NCBI RefSeq assembly: GCF_032814565.1
Contig: NZ_CP136521.1
Coordinates: 1,770,501-1,834,500 of the forward strand
Length of the DNA stretch: 64,000 bases
DNA from: Hwangdonia lutea
Lineage (GTDB): Bacteria; Bacteroidota; Bacteroidia; Flavobacteriales; Flavobacteriaceae
Direction: 5' to 3'
Shown here: positions 16,066 to 25,640 of the stretch, piece by piece
Position numbering within the stretch: position 1 is the first letter of the stretch
Layout of the letters: every line of letters begins with the position of its first letter
Made by a program: the position numbers and the translations under genes
Notes under the pieces: generated by a model
What the model saw: only the letters and a program-made list of their open reading frames with translations
What the model was told of the DNA's origin: nothing
Database searches by the model: none

Positions 16066-19000
16066 ATGTCATTAAAAAAGCTTTTTGCTTTCGTATTGAT
16101 TCTTGCGTTAGCGGCATCTTGTAAAAAGAAAGTAGTAGAAACCGATAATCTTTTCAAATTTCGAGATTACATAAGTTACACCACATCGGGAATCACATCG
16201 GTTGCAAATCCCATTCAAATTAATTTAGCTAACGAGGTTGATGGTTGGGAAACGGGAGCAGAAATCACCGATAAAATCGTGAGCATAAAACCGCATGTTG
16301 AAGGCAAATTAACGGTTGCCAACAAACACACTTTGCTTTTTACGCCCGATGAACATTTAGAGCCCGCAACAGAATATACCGTAACGGTAAAACTTGCCGA
16401 TATTTATAAAAACATGCCCGATGGTTTTAAGGATTATACCTTTCAGTTTAAAACCATTACGCCTAATTTTAATGTGGTTACCAACCATTTGCAATCGTAC
16501 AGCAAAAATTGGCAATACCTTGAAGGTGTTATAAAATCAGCCGATGTTATATCGATTAACGATGCAAAAACCATAGCTGAAGCCTCTCAAAATGGCAAAA
16601 AACTAAATCTTGTTTTTAATGAAGCCAATGAAAATTCTAAGTTTTTCGAGTTTAAAATTGATAGTATTAATCGGCAAATTGAAGACAGTAAAATTGATAT
16701 AACATGGAACGGAAAATCTATAAACGCATCAAACAAAGGTGAAAACACGATTGCGATTCCGGGGATAAATAATTTTACGATTGTAGACGTCAATGTGATA
16801 CAATCACCCGAACAGCATCTATCCATCAACTTTTCCGATCCGCTTAAAAAACAACAAAATTTTGATGGTTTAGTGAGTGTTCAAAAGATAAAAAACCCTA
16901 AATACATTGTGGATGGTAATGTGCTAAAAGTGTATCCGGACAGCAAATTGGTGGGTAATATTCAAGTTGATGTATTTCAGGGCATCAAAAATACCGAGGA
17001 CTATAAATTAAAGAAAGCCTTTTCAGAAATTATTGCGTTTGAAGATTTAAAACCGCAGGTGCGATTAATTAGCAATGGTACTATTTTACCAAATTCCGAA
17101 GCCTTAAAATTCAATTTTGAAGCGGTTAATTTAAGTGCCGTTGATGTTCGGGTGATTAAAATTTTTGAAGACAATGTACTTCAGTTTTTACAAGATAACA
17201 ATTTAGATAGCAATAATAAATATGATATAAAAAAGGTTGGCCGTCGTATTGCAAAACAAACCATTCAATTGCAAACCTCAGCCGAAAATACAGGAAAATG
17301 GAAAGCGTACAGCATCGATTTATCAAAGTTTTTTAAGGCCGATGCCGGTGCTATTTATCGTGTTGAATTAAGTTACAACAAAAGCTATTCGTTATACGAT
17401 TGTGAAGCAAATGCGAACATTACAAATACCGAAGATGATGCATACGACGACTATTACGAAGACGATTACTATGAAGCTGATTTTAACGAAATGTCGCCTG
17501 AAGAAGAAGATTTAAAAGAGGAAGCTTATTGGGATAATCTCGCATACCGCTACAAAAATTACGCGTACAATTGGCGCGAAGAAAATAATCCATGTCACGA
17601 TGCGTATTACAACGAGCGCAAAATAGTGTCTCAAAATTTATTGGCTTCAAACCTTGGTGTTATTGCAAAACGCGGTTCAAACAACTCCTATTATTTTGCG
17701 GTGACCAATATTTTAAATACCAACCCAGAGGCTAACGCAAAAATTACTTTATACAATTTTCAGCAACAGGAAATAGCCAGTAGAAGTACTGATGCACAAG
17801 GCTTAATTACCATTGATTCTGATAAACATGCAAATTTCGCTATTGTTTCCAAAGGCCAAAACACCACGTATGTAAAACTGCACGACGGCAATTCGTTGTC
17901 GCTAAGTAAATTTGATGTTTCCGGAAACCGTTTACAGCGCGGACTTAAAGGATATATTTATGGCGAACGCGGGGTTTGGCGACCGGGAGACACCTTGCAT
18001 TTAACCTTTGTGTTGAATGATACCGATAACAAACTCCCCAAAGGGCATCCGGTTAAAATGGAAATTACAAATCCCAACGGGAAATTGGTATATAAAAACG
18101 TAACTACCGACCATCTAAATAACTTCTACAAATTTACCGTTCCCACGGTTAAAGAAGATAAAACAGGAAATTACAACTCTAAAGTTTCGGTTGGTGGCGC
18201 CACGTTTTATAAAGGACTCAAGATTGAAACGGTTAAACCAAACCGATTAAAAATTAAAGTGGATTTTGAAAATGACATCCTAACGAGTAACGCTCCATTA
18301 AAAGGAACACTTGATGTGAAATGGCTTCACGGTGCACCCGGAAAAAATCTTAAAGCTGAAATTAAAGCGAAGTTTACACCATTGTACACCAGTTTTAAAA
18401 ACTATAAAAACTATGTTTTCAACGACCCTACGCGTAAATTTAACACCGAAGAAATCAATGTTTTTGAAGGTAAGATTGATGCCGAAGGTTTGGCGCAAAT
18501 CAATACCAAATTAAATGTTGGTAAAAACGCACCGGGTATGTTAAATGCCCAATTTTTAGTTCGTGCTTTCGAAAACGGTGGGGATTTCTCCATGGATGCC
18601 TTTACCAAACCATACGCACCTTATAAGTCGTTTGTTGGTTTACGTTCACCCAAAGGCAATGCTTATGGCTCATTTTTTACAGATGAAAATCAAACCTTCA
18701 ATGTGGTTGTGGTTGATGCCAAAGGGAAACCTGTAAAACGCAACAACCTTGAAGTGAAAGTGTATAAAATTGAATGGCGTTGGTGGTGGAATTCCTCGTA
18801 CGACAATCTATCGAGCTATATGTCTAGCAGCTATCACAAACCGTATTTAAGTAAAAAAATAAATACCGATGCCAACGGAAAAAGCACTCTAAACATCAAT
18901 ATTCCAGATAACGATCGTGGGCGTTACCTCATCAGAGTTATCGATCCCGTAAGTGGTCACGCCACTGGAAGAACCGCTTATTTCTATAAAAATTGGTGGA

Positions 19001-21636
19001 GCAACTCCAGTTCTGGCGATAAAGAAGCCGCTAAAATGCTTGTTTTTTCGGCCGATAAAGAGACTTATAATGTTGGCGAAACGGCAAAAATCACCTTTCA
19101 ATCGGGCAGCGAAGGTCGGGCTTTGGTAAGCATTGAAAATGGCACCGAAGTGTTGGATTATAAATGGATAAAAACGCAACAAGGCGAGACTACGGTTAAT
19201 GTGCCTGTAACCCCAGAAATGGCACCCAATGTGTTCGTCAATATTTCATTGTTGCAACCGCACGCTATTTCGGCAAACGATTTGCCCATTCGTTTGTTTG
19301 GCGTTATTCCAATTATGGTTGAAGACCCAAACACCAAATTGGAACCGCAACTAAACATGCCCGATGTGTTACGGCCAAAGGAAACCTTTCAAGTACATAT
19401 TTCAGAAAAAAACAATAAAGCCATGACTTACACCATTGCCGTGGTTGAAGAGGGCTTACTCGATTTAACACGTTTTAAAACCCCAAATGCATGGAACGAA
19501 TTTTATAAACGCGAAGCTTTGGGTGTAAAAACCTGGGATGTTTTTGATGATGTTATCGGCGCATATTCCGGCAGCATCGACCAAGTATTTGCCATTGGTG
19601 GCGATGGTTATGCGGCTGGTGGAAAAAACAAAAAAGCGAATCGTTTTAAGCCTGTGGTTACCTATTTAGGGCCATTTAATTTGAAAGCTGACGAGAAAAA
19701 ATCGCACAGCATAAAACTACCAAATTACATTGGTGCTGTGCGAACTATGGTTATTGCTGGCGATCATAAAAATGAAGCTTATGGTAGCACCGATAAATCT
19801 GTTGAGGTTAAAAAACCGCTTATGGTTTTGGCAACGCTTCCGCGGAAATTAAGCCCAGGTGAAAAAGTAACCCTTCCGGTTACCGTTTTTGCCATGGAAC
19901 CCAAAGTGAAGAAGGTTAATATCAGTTTGAAACTAAGTGAAGGGATTACAGTGGTTGGTAAAAATTCAAAAACGTTAAGCTTTGTAAAACCCGATGAGCA
20001 AATGACTTATTTTCAACTCGATGTGAGTAAAGCAAAAGGCATCAACACCGTTGAAGTTATTGCCACCGGAAACGGTGAAAAATCGACTTATAAAGTAGAA
20101 TTGGATGTTGTAAATCCAAACCCAATAACATCAAAACCTATAGATAAAACCTTAGCTGCAAATGCAACTGAAACCTTAGCGTTTTCAACCTTTGGAGTGG
20201 CAGGAACCAACACCGCTACTTTAGAGTTTTCAACCTTACCGCCCATGGATTTTTCACGCCGTTTACAATTCCTCATTCAATATCCACATGGCTGTTTAGA
20301 GCAAACCACATCGAGCGTATTTCCGCAGTTATTTTTGAATGATATTTTCGATTTAACTTTTGATAAAAAGAAGGATATTCAAACCAACATTGAAAATGGC
20401 ATTAAACGATTGGCACATTTTCAAAGGCCAAATGGCGGCATGAGTTATTGGATGGGAGAAAATGCCGTTGACGATTGGAGCACCAGTTACGCAGGCCATT
20501 TTATGATTGAGGCCGAAAAGAAAGGCTTTGCTTTACCGTTAACTTTTAAGAGCCATTGGGTCGCTTATCAAAAACAAGCGGCGAGCCAATGGCGACCGAG
20601 TTACAGAATTTATAATTCCGATTTAGCACAAGCTTACCGACTATACACCTTGGCTTTGGCAGGAAGTCCGGATTTGGCAAGCATGAACAGACTTCGCGAA
20701 TTCACCGAAATATCGAACGAAGCCAAATGGCGACTCGCAGCGGCTTATGCGTTGGTGGGACAAAAAGAAGCGAGCGATAATATTTCGCAATCGGCAAATA
20801 TCGAGTTTAAACCCGTTAAACACAATTACTACACTTATGGGTCGAGAGACAGAAATCGAGCTATGGCATTAGAAACTATGGTGCTTACCAAAAACCCAAA
20901 GCAACGCGAATTGGCAGAATACATCGCTAAAGAACTATCGAGCAACCGTTGGATGAGCACGCAAACTACAGCGTACAGTTTATTGGCGATGGCAAAAATG
21001 GTAAATGCCAATGGCGGAAAAGCCTTAAAAATAAATTATACCATTAACGGAAAAACAGAAAACATAGACACCAAAAGTGCTATTGCACAGCGTGAATTGC
21101 AAGTGAATGACGGTGCAAACAATCTGTCTTTTACAAACCAAAAAGATAATGTGGTTTATGTGCGTGTTTTAAATTCGGGGAAATTACCGCTCGGGCATGA
21201 GCTTGCCGAACAACGCGGTTTAAGCGTATCGTACGCCTACAAAGATTTAAAAGGTAACACCATTGATGTGTCCAAATTAAAGCAAGGGCAGGATTTTGTG
21301 GCCACCGTGAGCGTAAGTAATTTGAAAAACGAACCGGTTAACGATGTGGCTTTAACGCAAATTTTTCCATCGGGATGGGAAATCGTGAATACCCGATTTA
21401 CCGCTTTTGGCAGCAGCACGACAAGTCAAGCGCGATTTACCGATATTCGAGACGACCGCGTCAACTTTTATTTCGATTTACCGGAAAAAGGAAAACACAG
21501 CACAAAAACCTTTAATGTGATGCTGAATGCAGCCTATTTAGGCAGCTATTATTTACCGGGAATTCAAGCGGAAGCGATGTACGATCATGAATATTTGGTA
21601 AGGACTAAAGGGGAATGGGTAATTGTTGAGAAATAG
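16066..21636 (+). CDS. Bacterial alpha-2-macroglobulin family lipoprotein
   Basis: 1856 aa. Lipoprotein signal with C19 (ALAASC). The macroglobulin MG domains fill the first two thirds; GYIYGERGVWRPGDTLHLTF (about 627-646) is the MG2-type block seen in YfhM-like proteins. The thioester motif C1410-L-E-Q1413 (PHGCLEQTTSS) is intact, followed by the helical thioester domain and a C-terminal domain. An acidic, tyrosine-rich insertion near 455-485 is unusual. Family role: periplasmic protease trap that protects the cell wall, in enterobacteria encoded next to PBP1C; here pbpC is 20 kb away (42366-44717). It is followed after three bases by a small lipoprotein gene. Confidence 0.93.
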   Translation: MSLKKLFAFVLILALAASCKKKVVETDNLFKFRDYISYTTSGITSVANPIQINLANEVDGWETGAEITDKIVSIKPHVEGKLTVANKHTLLFTPDEHLEPATEYTVTVKLADIYKNMPDGFKDYTFQFKTITPNFNVVTNHLQSYSKNWQYLEGVIKSADVISINDAKTIAEASQNGKKLNLVFNEANENSKFFEFKIDSINRQIEDSKIDITWNGKSINASNKGENTIAIPGINNFTIVDVNVIQSPEQHLSINFSDPLKKQQNFDGLVSVQKIKNPKYIVDGNVLKVYPDSKLVGNIQVDVFQGIKNTEDYKLKKAFSEIIAFEDLKPQVRLISNGTILPNSEALKFNFEAVNLSAVDVRVIKIFEDNVLQFLQDNNLDSNNKYDIKKVGRRIAKQTIQLQTSAENTGKWKAYSIDLSKFFKADAGAIYRVELSYNKSYSLYDCEANANITNTEDDAYDDYYEDDYYEADFNEMSPEEEDLKEEAYWDNLAYRYKNYAYNWREENNPCHDAYYNERKIVSQNLLASNLGVIAKRGSNNSYYFAVTNILNTNPEANAKITLYNFQQQEIASRSTDAQGLITIDSDKHANFAIVSKGQNTTYVKLHDGNSLSLSKFDVSGNRLQRGLKGYIYGERGVWRPGDTLHLTFVLNDTDNKLPKGHPVKMEITNPNGKLVYKNVTTDHLNNFYKFTVPTVKEDKTGNYNSKVSVGGATFYKGLKIETVKPNRLKIKVDFENDILTSNAPLKGTLDVKWLHGAPGKNLKAEIKAKFTPLYTSFKNYKNYVFNDPTRKFNTEEINVFEGKIDAEGLAQINTKLNVGKNAPGMLNAQFLVRAFENGGDFSMDAFTKPYAPYKSFVGLRSPKGNAYGSFFTDENQTFNVVVVDAKGKPVKRNNLEVKVYKIEWRWWWNSSYDNLSSYMSSSYHKPYLSKKINTDANGKSTLNINIPDNDRGRYLIRVIDPVSGHATGRTAYFYKNWWSNSSSGDKEAAKMLVFSADKETYNVGETAKITFQSGSEGRALVSIENGTEVLDYKWIKTQQGETTVNVPVTPEMAPNVFVNISLLQPHAISANDLPIRLFGVIPIMVEDPNTKLEPQLNMPDVLRPKETFQVHISEKNNKAMTYTIAVVEEGLLDLTRFKTPNAWNEFYKREALGVKTWDVFDDVIGAYSGSIDQVFAIGGDGYAAGGKNKKANRFKPVVTYLGPFNLKADEKKSHSIKLPNYIGAVRTMVIAGDHKNEAYGSTDKSVEVKKPLMVLATLPRKLSPGEKVTLPVTVFAMEPKVKKVNISLKLSEGITVVGKNSKTLSFVKPDEQMTYFQLDVSKAKGINTVEVIATGNGEKSTYKVELDVVNPNPITSKPIDKTLAANATETLAFSTFGVAGTNTATLEFSTLPPMDFSRRLQFLIQYPHGCLEQTTSSVFPQLFLNDIFDLTFDKKKDIQTNIENGIKRLAHFQRPNGGMSYWMGENAVDDWSTSYAGHFMIEAEKKGFALPLTFKSHWVAYQKQAASQWRPSYRIYNSDLAQAYRLYTLALAGSPDLASMNRLREFTEISNEAKWRLAAAYALVGQKEASDNISQSANIEFKPVKHNYYTYGSRDRNRAMALETMVLTKNPKQRELAEYIAKELSSNRWMSTQTTAYSLLAMAKMVNANGGKALKINYTINGKTENIDTKSAIAQRELQVNDGANNLSFTNQKDNVVYVRVLNSGKLPLGHELAEQRGLSVSYAYKDLKGNTIDVSKLKQGQDFVATVSVSNLKNEPVNDVALTQIFPSGWEIVNTRFTAFGSSTTSQARFTDIRDDRVNFYFDLPEKGKHSTKTFNVMLNAAYLGSYYLPGIQAEAMYDHEYLVRTKGEWVIVEK

Positions 21637-21639
21637 AAT

Positions 21640-22086
21640 ATGAAAAGGATTGTTTTTTTTGCAAGCACTCTATTTACATCTCTTTTTTTTGGATGTAAAA
21701 CTGATAATGTTAATGGAATTGTTATAGAGCATACATTATACGTTCATCAAAGTTTCAATAGGAATCAAAAAATGAAACATTTAATTGTAAAAACATTAAA
21801 TAAAGACTATAAAGCTCTCATAGCTTTAAAAAATTTCCCAAATGGTGGAGCTGCAAGTAGTTATGATTTAGGATATATAATTAGTCAAATAATATATAGG
21901 CTGGGAGAAGATGAGTTTTTAAGTTTGGTTAAGAAATTTCCTAAGAACGAGCAAAATTTTGAAGGGTTAATTGATGTTGGCTTAGAATATGGAGACAATA
22001 ATTACGATGGGAAAATGGATGATAAAAAATTTGAACAAGAATTCCCTAAACTATATCAATTCTTAATTATAACCCCAAATTATTAA
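21640..22086 (+). CDS. Small lipoprotein of unknown function
   Basis: 148 aa. The N terminus MKRIVFFASTLFTSLFFGC is a lipoprotein signal (C19). I do not recognise the rest. It is predicted soluble, with a LKNFPNGGAASSYDLGYIIS segment and an acidic C-terminal part (EYGDNNYDGKMDDKKFEQEF). It begins three bases after the macroglobulin stop codon, so it is likely co-transcribed. Its base composition is more AT-rich than the macroglobulin gene, which hints at a later arrival in the operon. Confidence 0.7.
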   Translation: MKRIVFFASTLFTSLFFGCKTDNVNGIVIEHTLYVHQSFNRNQKMKHLIVKTLNKDYKALIALKNFPNGGAASSYDLGYIISQIIYRLGEDEFLSLVKKFPKNEQNFEGLIDVGLEYGDNNYDGKMDDKKFEQEFPKLYQFLIITPNY

Positions 22087-22230
22087 TCGTGGAACGAATA
22101 CCTTTGTATAAAATTTAAATTAGCAAAAACATCCCACTACATACATTTTTTACTTTTAAAATGACAAGTATTGAAGTATGGGTGCTTTAGGGATTTCAGC
22201 CGAAGATTTGAGTCAAAACCAAAATAAAAA

Positions 22231-23286
22231 ATGAAAAAACGAATATTGGTTGCACCGTTAAATTGGGGCCTTGGGCACGCCACCAGATGCATACCCATAA
22301 TTAAGGCTTTAATAACTTGTGGTTTTGAGCCAATTTTGGCCAGCGATGGCGATGCATTGTTGCTTTTGCAAAAGGAATTTCCAGATTTAATTGCCATAGC
22401 ATTGCCCGCATATCATATTACTTATGCTAAAAAAAAGCAGCATTTTAAATTGAAACTGTTAAAGGATGCGCCAAAGCTTATTAAAACGATTAAAGCAGAA
22501 AAAAAAGTGACTGCTCAAATTGTTGAAAGCCATCAAATTTCAGGGATTATTTCTGATAATCGATGGGGTGTATATAACGATAAAATACCATCGGTTTTTG
22601 TAACGCATCAACTCAATGTTTTAAGCGGAAACACTACGTGGTTGAGTACTAAAATGCATCAAAAATTAATACAGAAATTTGATGCATGTTGGATCCCCGA
22701 TACCGCAGAGACCATTAATTTAAGCGGAAAGTTAGGGCATGCAGATGCATTTAAATTCTCAAAAAAATATATAGGGCCTTTAAGCCGATTTGAAAAACAA
22801 AATGTACCTATGGCAAATGCCATTTTGGTGCTGCTTTCTGGTCCCGAACCGCAACGCAGTTTACTTGAAAAGCAGCTTTTTAAAGCATTTAAAAACTTTG
22901 ATAAAAACATTGTTTTTGTAAAAGGCGTCATTGAAAAAGAGCAGACCGTTCAAGTTATGGGGAACATGTCGATTTACAATTTTATGACTTCCGAATTGCT
23001 CGAAAAAACCATAAACGAAAGTGCTTTGGTTATTGCCAGATCGGGTTATACCACCATTATGGATTTGTCTAAACTTGATAAAAAAGCTTTTTTTATACCA
23101 ACGCCCGGGCAATTTGAACAGGAATATTTAGCGAAACGATTAACCGATTTAAACTTAGTACCAAGCTGTAATCAAGAAGATTTTAAAATAGATAAGCTTA
23201 AGAGTGTTGAAGATTTTAAAGGCTTAAAAACCTTAAATTACAACACAGATTTTAAGGATTTATTTAGCCTTTTCGAGCGTGAATGA
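22231..23286 (+). CDS. GT-B glycosyltransferase (MurG / family 28-like)
   Basis: 351 aa. The N-terminal LNWGLGHATRCIPIIKAL (10-27) is the glycine-rich loop of the GT-B nucleotide-sugar transferases, and the C-terminal half resembles the family 28 domain (ESALVIARSGYTTIMDLSKL...FIPTPGQFEQEYLAKRL, about 268-310), where R and the PG-Q-EQ block bind the nucleotide sugar. Donor and acceptor are unknown; UDP-GlcNAc-type donors are usual. The 3' end overlaps the converging histidine kinase gene by 27 bases. Monocistronic. Confidence 0.8.
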   Translation: MKKRILVAPLNWGLGHATRCIPIIKALITCGFEPILASDGDALLLLQKEFPDLIAIALPAYHITYAKKKQHFKLKLLKDAPKLIKTIKAEKKVTAQIVESHQISGIISDNRWGVYNDKIPSVFVTHQLNVLSGNTTWLSTKMHQKLIQKFDACWIPDTAETINLSGKLGHADAFKFSKKYIGPLSRFEKQNVPMANAILVLLSGPEPQRSLLEKQLFKAFKNFDKNIVFVKGVIEKEQTVQVMGNMSIYNFMTSELLEKTINESALVIARSGYTTIMDLSKLDKKAFFIPTPGQFEQEYLAKRLTDLNLVPSCNQEDFKIDKLKSVEDFKGLKTLNYNTDFKDLFSLFERE

Positions 23287-24297
23287 AAACTCGCTGCCCA
23301 CACCAAATTCGCTTTCTACATATATTTTTTCGTTGTGCGCTTCAATAATATGCTTTACAATAGATAAGCCCAAGCCAGAACCGCCAACTTTTCGGTTTCC
23401 GGTTTTATCGACTCTAAAGAAACGCTCGAACAAACGGGGTACGTGTTTTTTTTCAAGGCCTTCGCCATTATCGGTAATGCGCACAATAGCCTTGTTTTTT
23501 ATTAAATTTTCTATGCTAACCTCGGTGGTGCCTTTTTCTTTGCCATATTTTATGGAGTTTACAATAAGGTTTGCCAACACTTGCTGAATACGCTCTTTAT
23601 CGGCCTTTACTAAAACAGGTTTTATATAGTCGGTATCAAAAGTTAGGGTGATGTTTTTTTTGTGTGCCCGCATTTCAAACATATCAAACACATTGCTTAT
23701 CAATTCTACAATATCAAACACTTCAAGATTCAAACTTAAATCGCCAATTTCCAATTTGGTAATCATATCTAAATCTTTAACAATATAACTGAGTCTTTCC
23801 ACACCTTTATTGGCGCGTTCCAAATATTTTTTTCTTATGTTTTTATCATCAATAGCGCCATCTAAAAGCGTTAAGATGTATCCTTGAACTGTAAATAGGG
23901 GCGTTTTTAATTCGTGGGAAATGTTACCTAAAAACTCTTTGCGGTATTTTTCTCGAACTTTAAGTGTTTCAATTTCCAGTTTTTTATCGCGTGCAAATTT
24001 GTCTATTTCTTTGGTAAGTGTGCCCATATCGGTAGTAATAGAGCCTCTGGTTAAACTTGCGGATTCCAAAAGTGTTAAGTCGTCGTATATTTTTTTTACA
24101 CGTCTGTAAATAAAGCGTTCAACCCGCAATTGAATTACGACAAACGAGAAAGCATAACTGACCAGTGCAAATGCCAAAATAAGCCCCCAATTAATGGTGT
24201 AAAAGACAAATAAAAAAACACTCAATAAGAGCGTTATAAAAAATGTAATAAATAGCGATGTTTTAATCGCAAAACGATATGTTCTTTTTAATTTCAA
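23260..24297 (-). CDS. Membrane sensor histidine kinase (PhoR-like)
   Basis: 345 aa. Two membrane helices (about 12-33 and 37-57) with almost no periplasmic loop, then a linker and the HisKA domain with H128 in GNISHELKTPLF. The HATPase domain has the N box (NLIVNSIKYGK), G1 (DNGEGL) and G2 (GGSGLGLSIV). The short loop means any external signal must be sensed in the membrane or through partners. It follows the response regulator gene after 12 bases and is co-transcribed with it. It resembles PhoR/ResE-type kinases; phosphate sensing is not shown. The 3' end overlaps the glycosyltransferase gene. Confidence 0.92.
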   Translation of the reverse strand: MKLKRTYRFAIKTSLFITFFITLLLSVFLFVFYTINWGLILAFALVSYAFSFVVIQLRVERFIYRRVKKIYDDLTLLESASLTRGSITTDMGTLTKEIDKFARDKKLEIETLKVREKYRKEFLGNISHELKTPLFTVQGYILTLLDGAIDDKNIRKKYLERANKGVERLSYIVKDLDMITKLEIGDLSLNLEVFDIVELISNVFDMFEMRAHKKNITLTFDTDYIKPVLVKADKERIQQVLANLIVNSIKYGKEKGTTEVSIENLIKNKAIVRITDNGEGLEKKHVPRLFERFFRVDKTGNRKVGGSGLGLSIVKHIIEAHNEKIYVESEFGVGSEFSFTLEKAK

Positions 24298-24309
24298 GTA
24301 TTAAAAATA

Positions 24310-24990
24310 TTAATCTACAAATTTATAACCAACACCTTTAACGGTTTTAAAGCTATCGTCTCCTATTTTTTCGCGTAGTTTACGAATGTGCACATCAATG
24401 GTTCGTCCGCCAACTACCACTTCATTGCCCCAAACCTTATCAAGAATCTCGTCGCGCTTAAAAACCTTTCCCGGTTTTGAGGTTAATAAAGATAGCAATT
24501 CAAATTCCTTTCGAGGTAAAATAATTTCCTTTCCGTTTAAAATTATTTTGTAGGCATCTCTATCAATTACCAAATTACCAATTTTAACCTTAGCAGTTTT
24601 GGAGTCTTGTTTAAACCTGCGCAAAAGGGCCTTTACCTTACTTATTAAAACTTTTGGTTTTATGGGTTTTGTAATGTAATCGTCGGCACCGGCATCAAAA
24701 CCTGCAACTTGCGAATAGTCTTCGCCCCTTGCCGTTAAAAAGGTAATAATAGTATCTTTTAAATCTGGATTTTTTCTGATGATTTCACAGGCTTCAATAC
24801 CGTCCATCTCGGGCATCATCACATCTAAAATAATTAAATGAGGGAGTTCTTTTTTAGCTTTTTTTACGGCTTTTGCCCCATTTTCGGCCGTTATAACTTG
24901 ATAGCCTTCATTGGATAAATTATAACCAACAATTTCCAAAATGTCGGGCTCGTCATCAACTAAAAGTATTTTTATATCCTTTTTATTCAT
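24310..24990 (-). CDS. OmpR/PhoB-family response regulator
   Basis: 226 aa. The receiver domain (about 5-120) carries the acidic pair D12-D13, phosphoacceptor D56 (LIILDVMMP) and a conserved K in YITKPIKPK; the winged-helix DNA-binding domain covers about 130-226 (RKEFELLSLLTSKPGKVFKRDEIL, GGRTIDVHIRKLREKIGDD). It is the partner of the kinase encoded directly downstream (23260-24297). Target genes cannot be read from the sequence. Confidence 0.94.
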   Translation of the reverse strand: MNKKDIKILLVDDEPDILEIVGYNLSNEGYQVITAENGAKAVKKAKKELPHLIILDVMMPEMDGIEACEIIRKNPDLKDTIITFLTARGEDYSQVAGFDAGADDYITKPIKPKVLISKVKALLRRFKQDSKTAKVKIGNLVIDRDAYKIILNGKEIILPRKEFELLSLLTSKPGKVFKRDEILDKVWGNEVVVGGRTIDVHIRKLREKIGDDSFKTVKGVGYKFVD

Positions 24991-25196
24991 TGTAAAAACA
25001 ATAGATTATATCATAAAATTCGGAGTAAAGATAAAACTAATAACACAACTTTATTGGTCATGCAAAAATTAATAACATTTAGATAATCTATAGTTTACAC
25101 GGATTTAACCTTTCGATAAATGGGTGAAATCTTTAACACTTTTTTGGTATGGATTTTGACGTAAATTGTTTAATTTTATAAGATTGAAAGTTAACT

Positions 25197-25538
25197 ATGG
25201 GAAAAAACTACTTTTTTACTACACTTTTTGTTTTAATGTTTTTTGTAGGCCAACCGGGGTTTGCACAGGCAGGCAACTCTAATTTACCTGCGCAACAAAA
25301 CATTGAAGGGCTTTCTATTTACCCTAATCCTGTTAATAACGGTAAACAGTTTATATATATTACATCTAAAAATAGTTTGACGAAGAAAATTGAAATTTTT
25401 AATGCCTTAGGAAAACGTATTTTATCGACGGTATTAGTTGGCAAGGAATTAAATATTTCGAAACTGAGTACCGGTGTTTATATTTTAAAAATCACCGAGA
25501 GCAACGTGAGCGAAACTCGAAAATTAGTGATAAAATAA
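25197..25538 (+). CDS. Minimal T9SS type A sorting-domain protein without cargo domain
   Basis: 113 aa. The signal peptide (about 1-25, ending PGFAQA) is followed, after only about 14 residues, by a full T9SS type A sorting tail: IEGLSIYPNPVNNGK, an IEIFNALGKRIL strand, LSTGVYILKITE and the basic end RKLVIK. There is no room for a functional domain. It would be secreted by the type IX system and attached to the surface or released. It may be a remnant of a larger gene or a genuine small secreted protein. A good terminator follows (25561-25585). Confidence 0.8.
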   Translation: MGKNYFFTTLFVLMFFVGQPGFAQAGNSNLPAQQNIEGLSIYPNPVNNGKQFIYITSKNSLTKKIEIFNALGKRILSTVLVGKELNISKLSTGVYILKITESNVSETRKLVIK

Positions 25539-25560
25539 TTATAACGTCATTTCATCGTTA

Positions 25561-25585
25561 AAAATCAACCTAATAGGTTGATTTT
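25561..25585 (+). terminator. Rho-independent terminator
   Basis: AAAATCAACCT-AAT-AGGTTGATTTT: 11-bp perfect stem followed by TT, 22 bases after the stop codon of the small T9SS gene. Confidence 0.85.
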
Positions 25586-25640
25586 TTGGTTTATATGTAA
25601 AAGTCTTTTTATTTTAATAGTCTAATTAATCCCTATTATT

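Noticed and set aside
22137-22397. Open frames antisense to real genes, for example opposite the glycosyltransferase start
   Set aside because: They lie across strong genes in another frame, have no recognisable domains and lack their own promoter.
23260-24990. Naming the two-component pair phoR/phoB
   Set aside because: The kinase has no periplasmic phosphate-type domain and no pst or phoU genes are nearby; only the general type is supported.
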